Assembly: GCF_000497045.1 (NCBI RefSeq)
Contig: NW_015961958.1
Coordinates: 124,001 to 188,000 of the forward strand
Source of the DNA: Kalmanozyma brasiliensis GHG001
Lineage: Eukaryota; Basidiomycota; Ustilaginomycetes; Ustilaginales
Length of the DNA stretch: 64,000 nucleotides
Direction: 5' to 3'
Shown: piece after piece, positions 1 to 8,194 of the stretch
How positions within the stretch are numbered: position 1 is the stretch's first letter
Layout of the letters: each line of letters starts with the position of its first letter
Made by a program: the position numbers and the translations under genes
Notes under the pieces: model-generated
What the model was told of the DNA's origin: nothing
Seen by the model: the letters and a program-made list of their open reading frames with translations, nothing else
Databases searched by the model: none

Positions 1-1
1 A

Positions 2-1471
2 AAGCCCGCTGGCAACGTAGCATTTCAGGGAGAAGGTGACCAGGATGATGACAAGCTTGTTGGATCCTCCTCGACGCCCGGCTCTTCTACGGCGCCCGCT
101 CGCAGCTTCCTCGACTCCCGAGTGACACGCCGCCAGACTCAAGCTGATGTTGCGCGCCAGGTCATCCGTCTTGTGCCGGTTGAGCAGCTGGACGAAGCAC
201 GCTCAGCCATGGAAGAAGTCACCTCCTGCCACATCTACTCAATATCGCCAGGCCGTCTCCGTGATGCCGCGCAGCTCACAGCAGTCCAGCACGACTTGCA
301 TCAACAGCAGAAATACGTTGACACTTGGCAGCAGACCAATCGTGGAGTCGAGTTAGGCGTGATCCTCAACCCATCGATCAAGGACAACTACGATCCGTCC
401 AAGGCGATCCCGAGTCTGGGAGCTGCAAGTGCGCCTGCTCTCGGTGCGAGCAAGGATACCAAGTCGACAAATAGCAGTGCGACCAAGAGTCAAGTCAAAC
501 AGGAGCCAGACGTCAAGCCCTCGACGATGGCAAAGGCATCGACAACAGCGCCTTCGGCCTCGGCTGGCAGCAAGAAGAGCGGCCTGGACTGGAGTAAAGC
601 AAAGTCGAACCAGTCCGACTCGAAAGCAACCGCTGCTGTCAAGAGAGAGGCGCCCAGCTCTACCAAACGCCCATCAGCGAGGAAAGCATTGTTGGGAAGT
701 GACGACGAGGATGATGACGACAACAGCCGACGCAAGCCCATTCTCGTCGACGATGACGATGATGATGACGACGACAAGCCCGCGAAGCTCGGCTATGCGG
801 ACGATGACAGTGACGACGACATTCAGATGACGGATCCAATTCGAGGCGCGGCGCCGAGAGGCACGGGCAAGCGTGCGGATGCCAGATCGCAGACCAAGTC
901 GCAACAGGCTGCTCAGCGCAAAGAGCTCGAGGCGATGATGGACACGGATGACGACGACGACGGTGTGCAGATTGTCGAGCCCAGCGGCGCCAAAGATGAC
1001 ACTAAGACGGGCCAAGGCAAGGACCTCGAACCCGACGTCGAGATGGCCGACTCGACCGTCACAGACACCATGAACGGCACAGCCGCACCCAAGCGTCGCG
1101 TGCGCAAGAAGCGCAAGATCGGCAGCAAAAAGGTGCGCAGCAAAGACGAACGCGGATACACAGTCACCAAGACGGTCGACGAGTACGAGTCGTATTCGTC
1201 GGACGAGTCGGATGCGCCCGTGGTGGTCGGGTCGAAGCGTGGAACTGCAGCGGCGAAACAGCAACAAGCAGCAGCGTCAAAGGAAACGGCAGATTCGAGA
1301 TCCACATCGACCTCTGCGAGTGCAAGCCCGGCTCCTTCCGCGCCCGCCAAGGCGACGCCGGCATCCAACAACTCGACGCTGCGCAAGCCTTCTGGAGGCG
1401 CCACACCTACACCGGCCAAGAAGGGTCAGCAGAGCTTGAACAGCTTCTTCACACGCAAGCCCAAGAATTGA
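2..1471 (+). CDS. CDC27: DNA polymerase delta third subunit (Cdc27/Pol32/p66), 3' part
   Basis: This is the C-terminal part of the non-catalytic subunit that ties DNA polymerase delta to PCNA during replication and repair in the nucleus. The frame is open from base 2 with no start in sight, so the gene begins outside the window. The segment around RQVIRLVPVEQLDEA looks like the end of the folded N-terminal domain. About 300 residues of charged low complexity follow, with several aspartate runs and a basic patch (KRRVRKKRKIGSKK) that could be a nuclear signal. Two features decide the identity. One is the family-typical stretch GYTVTKTVDEYESYSSDE. The other is a C-terminal PCNA-interacting PIP box, QQSLNSFF (1427-1450), seven residues before the stop. 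The gene converges on the minus-strand gene whose stop is at 1554, leaving 82 bp between them. The subunit call is confident; the missing N-terminus cannot be assessed. Confidence 0.88.
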   Translation, partial: KPAGNVAFQGEGDQDDDKLVGSSSTPGSSTAPARSFLDSRVTRRQTQADVARQVIRLVPVEQLDEARSAMEEVTSCHIYSISPGRLRDAAQLTAVQHDLHQQQKYVDTWQQTNRGVELGVILNPSIKDNYDPSKAIPSLGAASAPALGASKDTKSTNSSATKSQVKQEPDVKPSTMAKASTTAPSASAGSKKSGLDWSKAKSNQSDSKATAAVKREAPSSTKRPSARKALLGSDDEDDDDNSRRKPILVDDDDDDDDDKPAKLGYADDDSDDDIQMTDPIRGAAPRGTGKRADARSQTKSQQAAQRKELEAMMDTDDDDDGVQIVEPSGAKDDTKTGQGKDLEPDVEMADSTVTDTMNGTAAPKRRVRKKRKIGSKKVRSKDERGYTVTKTVDEYESYSSDESDAPVVVGSKRGTAAAKQQQAAASKETADSRSTSTSASASPAPSAPAKATPASNNSTLRKPSGGATPTPAKKGQQSLNSFFTRKPKN

Positions 1472-1553
1472 CGCCTCCGCCACAGCTTTCTGGCTGCTAC
1501 ACATTTGCAATTGCCATACCATTCTTTCATTGCAGCATGAACCAGTGTCGTGG

Positions 1554-2111
1554 CTATGACTGCTGCATGCTTTCTGGTTGTGTCGTTGTGACTGCTTGTG
1601 TCGGATCTTCCGTCGAAGCGCCGGTCTTCTCCCACGGCTTGAGTGGTCTGTCCATGCTGGCCTGCGTTGGAGGCTCTTCGTTGATCTTGAGTGGAATGTC
1701 TCTGATGCCCGGAATCTGATCTGTCTTGCCCGTCGTGATGAGCTCGACGATCGCGTCGAACGATGCGGGATACGGCTCCTTGTCCTCCTTGTCCGCCGTC
1801 TCGGCCTGTGCTGCCACTGCTGCCCCGCCCACCGCCCCACTCGCCGCCGGTATCGAGGACTGCGTCGCCAACCACGCCTTGTAGTCCGCATAGTCCACCT
1901 GGTTGCCCGTCTTTTGCGACCAGAAGAACACCTTGGCTCTGCGCTTCGTCTCTTCGATCTGTTCCGGCGCGACACCTGACGATTGCATGGGCCCAATGAT
2001 GGTTTGGATGCCCGCTTGGAATTCGGCGTCTGACTCGTCGAACTGCGTCAGTGCGGTGTATACGGCCTCGCGGTCGTATGGCACGGTGGGCTGTGATGGT
2101 TCGACTTCCAT
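1554..2111 (-). CDS. KPWE-motif protein, Pex39-like peroxisomal import factor
   Basis: A 185-residue protein. The ATG at 2111 is chosen because the open frame continues upstream only as low-complexity Thr/His-rich sequence that looks untranslated. Its C-terminal half contains IVELITTG, then IPGIRDIP, then RPLKPWEK (KPWE at residues 158-161; codons within 1626-1640). This order is the hallmark of a small fungal and animal family that includes human C6orf226 and yeast Yjr012c, recently named PEX39. From memory, that work reported that a [R/K]PWE motif contacts Pex7 and helps import PTS2 cargo into peroxisomes. The N-terminal 90 residues (around FFWSQKTGNQVDYADYKAWL) look helical, and there is no signal peptide or membrane segment. 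It lies head to head with the Trm6 gene, 321 bp apart. The motif is seen directly; the peroxisomal role is inferred. Confidence 0.72.
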   Translation of the reverse strand: MEVEPSQPTVPYDREAVYTALTQFDESDAEFQAGIQTIIGPMQSSGVAPEQIEETKRRAKVFFWSQKTGNQVDYADYKAWLATQSSIPAASGAVGGAAVAAQAETADKEDKEPYPASFDAIVELITTGKTDQIPGIRDIPLKINEEPPTQASMDRPLKPWEKTGASTEDPTQAVTTTQPESMQQS

Positions 2112-2432
2112 ATTGGTGTATCCTTTGAGGTTCTGCGTATGTGTATGTGCGTGAGTGGTGAAGGGCTCAAGGGTATGTCTCTGATGATGGTAACAAGTAA
2201 AAGACTTGCAAGACCGGTCTGTGCATGCTCCCGTTGCCGGCAGAACGGCGCAGATCATCAACGCGAGGGAACGAGTGGAGGCGAGCCTCAACCTGGCGAT
2301 CTCACACTTTAGGAATTAATTTTTGAGAAGATTTGCCTTTTTGACGTTTGTCGTTCATGCCTCCTTCCTTGCGTTCCATCTATCAATCACACCACACCCA
2401 TAAGCAGAGGGCCGAAAGCAACGAGAAGCATC
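2112..2432. promoter_or_regulatory. Divergent intergenic region, KPWE protein / TRM6
   Basis: A 321-bp region between two start codons facing away from each other, so it must hold both 5' leaders and promoters. It has a pyrimidine-rich stretch just before the Trm6 start (about 2350-2400), common in fungal leaders. I see no convincing TATA box or repeat. Confidence 0.5.
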
Positions 2433-4091
2433 ATGTCCGAGTCTGCGACAAGCTCAGCTCCGGCCGCAGTGCCAGCTCCGGCTGAAGCGGCCGAGGCGGG
2501 CCCAAGCACTCCCACCACAAAGCCGAACCGAGGCAAGCAGCAGCAACCTCGCCAGCCCCATGTGCCTCAACGCCTCACCTCCGAACAGCTTCGCAAACGT
2601 CTGCACTACATCGCCTCTGGATCGACTGTGATTCTCAAGATGCCATCCGGTCGCACCAAAGCCGCTGAGATCATGCCGGGCAAGCAGGTCAGTCTGGGCA
2701 AGTTTGGCAGTTTCAAGGCGGACGACCTCATCGGCATGCCGTACGGGTTCACCTATGAGATCCAGCCGGACTCGACAGCGAGCACGCAACAGGACCAAGC
2801 ACCGAGTCAGAACGGCAAAGGCGCGGAGAAGAGCAGAGCCCCAGCTGCAGCCGGAGGATCGCTCAAGCTGGTGATCAACCGCACGCTAGGCGATCTCGAG
2901 ACGGAAGCCTCGGAAACCGTCGAAACCACCGCAACCAACGAGCACATCAACGACGACGGATCCGCGCAGAAGCTCACCTACGTCGACATCCAACAGCTCA
3001 AAAACCAAGGCATCTCGGGTCGCGAGATCATCGAGCAGCAGCTAGCCAGCTCCGAGTCGTTCGCCAATCGAACCGTCTATTCGCAAGCCAAGTACGTCGC
3101 GCGGAAGGAGCAGAAGCATCTCAAGCTCTTTACGCCGCTCCAACCGGACTTTGGCAACGTGTGCGACTTTTGGTTTGACAAGTCGCCAGAGAAGATTCGG
3201 TACATTCGCAAGGATGCGCTCTCGCAGGTGTTGAGTTTTGGAAGTGTTCGACCGGGGGGACGGTACCTCGTTGTTGACGGTGTGTCTGGTCTGCTGGTGG
3301 GGTCGATTCTGGAGAGGCTTGGAGGCGACGGCATGGTCATGGCGATCAACGATGCCGAATCTCCACCTTCTCTCGACATCGTCCCTTACTTCAACCTGCC
3401 ACCTTCGACAACGCGACACGTGCTCAAGGTGATCAATTGGGCAGCCACCGAGCCGGACTATGCACCCGTCTTTTCCAACCAAGACATCACTTCTGCCACC
3501 ATCACCACGCGGTCCGTCAAAGACAAGGCGAGGGATCGCAAGCGTCAAGCTGGGTTCCGAGAGATCGACCGCATTCGCACCGACTTCTTCGCCGGCGACT
3601 TCGACGCGGTTCTCATCGCATGCCATTACGATCCAATGAGCATTCTGCGACGACTCAAACCGCACCTCGGCGGATCGGCAAGTGTCGTGGTCCACAGCCC
3701 CTATTTGCAACCCTTGGCAGAGGCGAGCGCAAAGATGAGGCAGGACGAGGAGTTTATTAACATCAGTGTCACGGAGCCTTGGTTGAGGAAGTACCAGGTG
3801 CTGCCGGGCAGGACACATCCGGAGATGACGACGAGCAGCACGGCCGGATTTATTCTGCATGCGCTGAGGGTGTTTGGTGAGAAGCAGGCGTTAGAGATGC
3901 GCAAGGAGTACTTGGCCAAGCTGGAGCAGGAGGAGTCAGAGTCGGATAAGCTTGAGGTACAAGGCGAAGAGAAGGAGGAAGGCGAAGGGGTCAAGCGGGC
4001 GCAGGAAGACGACGGTGCTGCTGCTGAAGAAGAGCGAGATGCGAAGCGGGTCAGGATAGAAGAGACAACAGAGGCTGAGGCCGTCGCATAG
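2433..4091 (+). CDS. TRM6: tRNA (adenine-58-N1)-methyltransferase non-catalytic subunit Trm6
   Basis: A 552-residue homologue of Trm6/Gcd10, the RNA-binding partner of the catalytic Trm61. Together they make m1A58 in tRNA, including initiator tRNA-Met, in the nucleus. After a low-complexity Ala/Pro-rich N-terminus, the family signature appears: LRKRLHYIASGSTVILKMPS, then GKQVSLGKFGSF and MPYGFTYEI. The block NQGISGREIIEQQLASSESF and the frame around KYVARKEQKHLKLFTPLQP are also typical. The C-terminal Rossmann-like half (VLSFGSVRPGGRYLVVDGVSG) lacks an obvious intact SAM-binding motif, as expected of the non-catalytic subunit. The last 60 residues are Glu/Lys-rich and probably disordered. The ATG at 2433 is the first in frame and fits the alignment. 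The gene is intronless as far as I can see. Confidence 0.93.
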   Translation: MSESATSSAPAAVPAPAEAAEAGPSTPTTKPNRGKQQQPRQPHVPQRLTSEQLRKRLHYIASGSTVILKMPSGRTKAAEIMPGKQVSLGKFGSFKADDLIGMPYGFTYEIQPDSTASTQQDQAPSQNGKGAEKSRAPAAAGGSLKLVINRTLGDLETEASETVETTATNEHINDDGSAQKLTYVDIQQLKNQGISGREIIEQQLASSESFANRTVYSQAKYVARKEQKHLKLFTPLQPDFGNVCDFWFDKSPEKIRYIRKDALSQVLSFGSVRPGGRYLVVDGVSGLLVGSILERLGGDGMVMAINDAESPPSLDIVPYFNLPPSTTRHVLKVINWAATEPDYAPVFSNQDITSATITTRSVKDKARDRKRQAGFREIDRIRTDFFAGDFDAVLIACHYDPMSILRRLKPHLGGSASVVVHSPYLQPLAEASAKMRQDEEFINISVTEPWLRKYQVLPGRTHPEMTTSSTAGFILHALRVFGEKQALEMRKEYLAKLEQEESESDKLEVQGEEKEEGEGVKRAQEDDGAAAEEERDAKRVRIEETTEAEAVA

Positions 4092-4284
4092 ACGTCTTGT
4101 CATTCACAGCAATCAAACCTTTGGTCAGCTTCGTCTGAGAACAACACCACCGTCATCCTCCGACAAGCACTGAGACGCTTCAGCACAGCTTGAGGCAGGC
4201 ACTCTTCCCTCAAAGCCACAGACGCAGAAACATTCTGACACATGAAAACTGACAATTTCTCGGCTCTACATCTAGCCAGCCGGT

Positions 4285-5616
4285 TCAGAACTTGCTCTGA
4301 GGACCGACGAGCTTCAACTGCTGTCTGACGCCCAGGTCGAGCATGACGTCTTCGCTTCCACCTGGGATGGTCATGCCCTTGACCTCCCTGTAGATGCGTT
4401 CGATTCTCTCTCCGGTTCCGCCGACGGTCAGTCCCATTCCTCCCAACAGATGGAGCGACTCCCTAACAACGTGGTCCAGGACGATCCCCGCATGCGCCTT
4501 GAGCAACGCGCAGGTTCCGCCGGTCAACAAATTCGATTGTGGGATGGTCAGGTTCATTTGTTGGAAAACAATGCTTTCCACCCACGCCTGCAGGGCTTCC
4601 ACTTCGCGCGCCATGTGGCCGATCTTGTAGCGCACCACCGGCTGCTCGATCAGCTTCTTGCCAAACACCTCGCGACGACGAGTATGGGCAATGGCATCCT
4701 CGAGACACACCCTGGAAAGACGAAGGGCCGTGAACGCGATGGTCATCCTCTCATGATTGAAGTTAAAGAAGACGAGCCGAAGGCCGTCGCCCTCTTTGCC
4801 GATCAGGTTCTCGACGGGCACCTTGACGTCGTCGAACTCAACAATGGTGGTGCCGGAGGCGCCGCCGGGAAGCATCTTCATCTGCTTGGTGGTCACGCCG
4901 GGACCCTTGGGGATCAGGAGCAGCGAGATGCCCGAGGAGTCGCCTGCCTTTCCGGACGTGCGGACAGCAGTGGTGAAGTAGTCCGAGTAGATGCCGTTGG
5001 TGATCCACTTCTTGCTTCCGTTGACGAGGTAGTATTTCTTGCCGTTCTCCTCGATGAGCTTGGCCTCGGTGCTGAGGTTGGCGACATTGCTTCCTGCGAG
5101 GGGCTCGGTGATGGCGAGACAAATTCGCTTCTTGCCCGAGAAGATCTCGGGCAGCCAGCGCTCCTTCTGCTCGTCGCTACAAAAGTGCATAAGGGGACCC
5201 GTTCCGTAGGTCAAGCCACCCAGAAGACCCATCATCACAGCGCTAGCGGCGCGGTTGAGTTCGTCCCAGATAATGTAGTCGTGGATGTTGCTCCACTCGT
5301 CCATCTTGATCCCGGCTGGCAGGGACACGCCCGCGCGCTCCGCAATCTTGGCGATCTTGGGATCGACATGGACACCTGTGGCGAAGGCAAAGAGAACACC
5401 GTCCTTGGCACAACGCTGATAAGCCTCGTCATCGGTGATGCGGCCGGCTTCGACGTACTTGGCGCCGATTTTGACGATGACCTCGTCCGTGAAATTGCGC
5501 GCCCACTCGCGCAGCTGCACGTGCGAGGGCGAAGTGAAGATCGAGGAGGGCAAGCCCTGAATCCAGGGCGCCTCCGAGAAGGGCACGGTGGGCTTGGTGA
5601 GCTTGATCTGCGACAT
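4285..5616 (-). CDS. Acyl-CoA dehydrogenase, possible PTS1 (C-terminal SKF)
   Basis: A 443-residue flavoprotein of the acyl-CoA dehydrogenase family, which introduces the alpha-beta double bond in acyl-CoA thioesters. The usual order is present: a helical N-terminal domain; the FAD/substrate segment ICLAITEPLAGSNVANLST; a beta domain with YLVNGSKKWITNG; and a C-terminal helical domain with HERMTIAFTALRLSR, RREVFGKKLIEQPVVRYKIG and GGMGLTVGGTGERIERIYRE. The ATG at 5616 starts MSQIKLTKPTVPFSEAPW, which shows no mitochondrial presequence. The open frame upstream is Arg/Pro-rich and probably leader. The protein ends SKF. That ending is not the textbook SKL, but it is the peroxisomal signal of budding yeast catalase A, so peroxisomal beta-oxidation is plausible. 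I cannot tell the chain-length class from sequence. Confidence 0.87.
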   Translation of the reverse strand: MSQIKLTKPTVPFSEAPWIQGLPSSIFTSPSHVQLREWARNFTDEVIVKIGAKYVEAGRITDDEAYQRCAKDGVLFAFATGVHVDPKIAKIAERAGVSLPAGIKMDEWSNIHDYIIWDELNRAASAVMMGLLGGLTYGTGPLMHFCSDEQKERWLPEIFSGKKRICLAITEPLAGSNVANLSTEAKLIEENGKKYYLVNGSKKWITNGIYSDYFTTAVRTSGKAGDSSGISLLLIPKGPGVTTKQMKMLPGGASGTTIVEFDDVKVPVENLIGKEGDGLRLVFFNFNHERMTIAFTALRLSRVCLEDAIAHTRRREVFGKKLIEQPVVRYKIGHMAREVEALQAWVESIVFQQMNLTIPQSNLLTGGTCALLKAHAGIVLDHVVRESLHLLGGMGLTVGGTGERIERIYREVKGMTIPGGSEDVMLDLGVRQQLKLVGPQSKF

Positions 5617-6051
5617 GATTCGTCTCGGGATGCGGGGAGGTGGTGGTAAGGGAAGAGGCTGGTCAATGCGGGCAGAGGTGAGAAGTTGCGAGCAAGCCAA
5701 GCGAGGCGGCAAGCGGCTGGCACGAGTGCGGGGGAAGGCCAAGACAAGTCTTGGGCAGGGTCTCAACCTTAGCTTGGCTGTTGGTGTGAATGCGCGCCAC
5801 TCAGGTGGGCTGCTGTCAATCAGCTGCTCTCGGCCACGAAACGCTTCCGGAAGCCGGTTCGCACGCTGCTCGAAAGCAAATCGAATCACTCTAACACCTC
5901 GAGCCCAAAATTCCCGGACTGAGCGGAACACGGAAGTCTCAGCTGGACCCTCTCCTCACCACTTTTGGCTCAGCTTCACTCCCGACTGCTTACTCTTCTC
6001 ACCATCTTGGGCTACGTGCGACGAGCTGTTCAGGCGGAAGCGATCGCAAAC
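5617..6051. promoter_or_regulatory. Divergent intergenic region, acyl-CoA dehydrogenase / PRP28
   Basis: A 435-bp region between divergent start codons. Both flanking frames stay open for some distance into it (down to about 5931 on minus and from 5965 on plus), but the translated sequence there is Arg/Pro- or Leu-rich without family match, so I treat it as shared promoter and 5' leaders. Confidence 0.45.
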
Positions 6052-8112
6052 ATGTCGAAGCAGCCCCTCTCGGTGGCGGAAATCCTCGAGAAGCAAAAGC
6101 AGGAGTCGGCGCTCAAGCCACGCTTCCTATCGAAAGCCGAGCGAGCAGCCAAAGCGCAGCGAGAGAAGGAGGAAGAAGAGAGACAACGGACGCAAAAGCA
6201 GGAGGAGGAGCAGAAATGCCGGATAGAGCTTGAGAAGCAGGCTCGCTCGGTCGCCTCGTCTTCGAGGCAGCCCGCATACTCGACAGGGAGAGAAGCCGAT
6301 CGACGCCATCACACCAACGGAGATCTGGATTATGGCAATGCGGATCCTCGAGCGGGCGACCACAGAAGGAGGCCTGTCGCAAATGGACGAGATGAGGGAA
6401 GACATCGCAACGGCGACTCACACGCACCAAACGGAGCCTCCAGCCAAGCTGCAGCGAACGGAGAGGCGGGTGAAGGAAGCGCATCGCTGAACGAATCCGA
6501 ACAATCCGCCATCCGACGTCGATACCTCGGTCTCAAGGACGACAAGAAGAAGCCAAAACGCAAGCCCAATGACAAGAAGTTCGTCTTCGACTGGGGCGAA
6601 GAAGATGACACCGCCGTCGAGTCCCTTGCCGTGCAGATTCAGTCCGAGACCAACGGCGGCTCTGCTTCCGCCTCGACCGCCTCGACCCGCTACGACCCGC
6701 TCGATCGCCGCTTCGACGACAAGCACTGGACCGAAAAGACGCTCGAGCAGATGAAAGAGCGCGACTGGCGCATCTTCCGCGAAGACTTTGGCATCTCTGC
6801 TCGCGGCGGTAACATTCCTCGTCCGCTCCGATCGTGGCGCGAGTCCACCATCCCCAAGTCCATTCTTTCCACCATCGAAGAGGTCGGCTACAAGGAGCCC
6901 TCGCCTATCCAGCGACAAGCCATCCCGATCGGCCTGCAGAATCGAGACCTGATCGGCATTGCGGAGACAGGTTCCGGAAAGACCGCCTCGTTCCTCATCC
7001 CCTTGCTCGCGTACATCTCGAAGCTGCCCAAGCTCAATGAGCACACCAAGGCGCTGGGTCCGCAGGCGCTCATCCTGGTCCCCACGCGCGAGCTTGCACA
7101 ACAGATCGAGACGGAAACCAACAAGTTTGCTGGCCGCCTTGGGCTGGGTTGCGTATCGATCGTCGGTGGACGCGATATGAACGACCAGGCGTATGCGCTG
7201 CGCGACGGCGCCGAGATCATCATCGCGACCCCTGGTCGGTTGAAGGACTGCATCGAGCGCCACGTGCTGGTGCTGAGCCAGTGCACGTACGTCGTGATGG
7301 ACGAGGCGGACAAGATGGTGGATATGGGTTTCGAGCCGCAGGTCAACTTCATCCTTGATTCGCTGCCCGTGTCGAATCTCAAGCCGGATTCTGCGGTGGC
7401 GGAGGACCCGCTGTCGAGCGATGCCACGGTGGGGAGGTATCGAGTGACGATGTTGTATTCAGCAACCATGCCGCCGTCGGTCGAACGTATGGCGAGGGTG
7501 TACTTGCGTCGTCCTGCCACAATCACGATCGGCGACGCCGGCCAAGCAGTCGCGACCGTCGAACAGCTCGTCGAATTCCAACCTTCGGACGAAGCGCGTC
7601 GTTCCCGCCTCACCGCCATCCTCCAACGCTCCTCGCACCTCGTCCCCATCATCGTCTTTGTCAACCAGAAGAAAGCCGCCGATCAGCTCTCGACCTACCT
7701 CGCGCGTCAAGGCTTCTACATCTCCACCCTGCACTCTGGCAAGACGCAGGAACTCCGCGAAGAAGCCCTGGCCCAACTGCGCGATGGCACCACCCAAATC
7801 CTCGTCGCCACCGACCTGGCAGGTCGCGGTATCGACGTCCCCAACGTTGGACTGGTGGTCAACTTTGCCATGCCCAACAACATCGAGGCGTACATCCATC
7901 GCATCGGCCGCACGGGTAGGGCGGGCAAGAAGGGTACCGCGATCACATTCCTCGATCAGGCAGATAGCGATTTGTTCTGGGACCTCAAGCAGGAGTTGAC
8001 CAAGAGCAAGTTGAGCAGTGTACCGCAAGCACTGGCGAGACATCCGGCGGCCATGCACAAGCCGGTCAAGAACGAGGGCAAACGGAAGCGCGACCGTGAG
8101 GACGAAGGATGA
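6052..8112 (+). CDS. PRP28: Pre-mRNA-splicing DEAD-box ATPase Prp28 (U5-100K)
   Basis: A 686-residue DEAD-box protein matching Prp28, which in other organisms displaces U1 snRNA from the 5' splice site so that U6 can pair there. The ATG at 6052 (MSKQPLSVAEILEKQKQE) is preferred over upstream in-frame codons because MSKQPLSVAEIL matches the start of the Prp28 family. An Arg/Glu/Lys-rich N-terminal extension (about 1-200) is followed by KKFVFDWGEEDDT, the family-specific KHWTEKTLEQMKERDWRIFR, and the Q motif (EPSPIQRQAIPIGLQ). The core motifs are AETGSGKT (about 304), PTRELAQQ (about 344), DEAD (about 417), SAT (about 470) and HRIGRTGR (about 616). The tail is Lys/Arg-rich. All catalytic motifs are intact. 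It converges on the next gene with 82 bp between stops. Confidence 0.94.
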   Translation: MSKQPLSVAEILEKQKQESALKPRFLSKAERAAKAQREKEEEERQRTQKQEEEQKCRIELEKQARSVASSSRQPAYSTGREADRRHHTNGDLDYGNADPRAGDHRRRPVANGRDEGRHRNGDSHAPNGASSQAAANGEAGEGSASLNESEQSAIRRRYLGLKDDKKKPKRKPNDKKFVFDWGEEDDTAVESLAVQIQSETNGGSASASTASTRYDPLDRRFDDKHWTEKTLEQMKERDWRIFREDFGISARGGNIPRPLRSWRESTIPKSILSTIEEVGYKEPSPIQRQAIPIGLQNRDLIGIAETGSGKTASFLIPLLAYISKLPKLNEHTKALGPQALILVPTRELAQQIETETNKFAGRLGLGCVSIVGGRDMNDQAYALRDGAEIIIATPGRLKDCIERHVLVLSQCTYVVMDEADKMVDMGFEPQVNFILDSLPVSNLKPDSAVAEDPLSSDATVGRYRVTMLYSATMPPSVERMARVYLRRPATITIGDAGQAVATVEQLVEFQPSDEARRSRLTAILQRSSHLVPIIVFVNQKKAADQLSTYLARQGFYISTLHSGKTQELREEALAQLRDGTTQILVATDLAGRGIDVPNVGLVVNFAMPNNIEAYIHRIGRTGRAGKKGTAITFLDQADSDLFWDLKQELTKSKLSSVPQALARHPAAMHKPVKNEGKRKRDREDEG

Positions 8113-8194
8113 TCACTTCGATGCAATAGAGTCGTTCCGAGTCGTTTTATTCGGGTGACTGTGACAATGTGAAATTTGTGAGACGCCGGGGAAC

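Noticed and set aside
1277..1996. 239-residue minus-strand frame over the Cdc27 end
   Set aside because: Arg/Ser-rich, overlaps two better-supported genes, no motif.
4450..5649. 399-residue plus-strand open frame
   Set aside because: Lies exactly antisense to the acyl-CoA dehydrogenase, with no family motif; a product of codon bias on the other strand.
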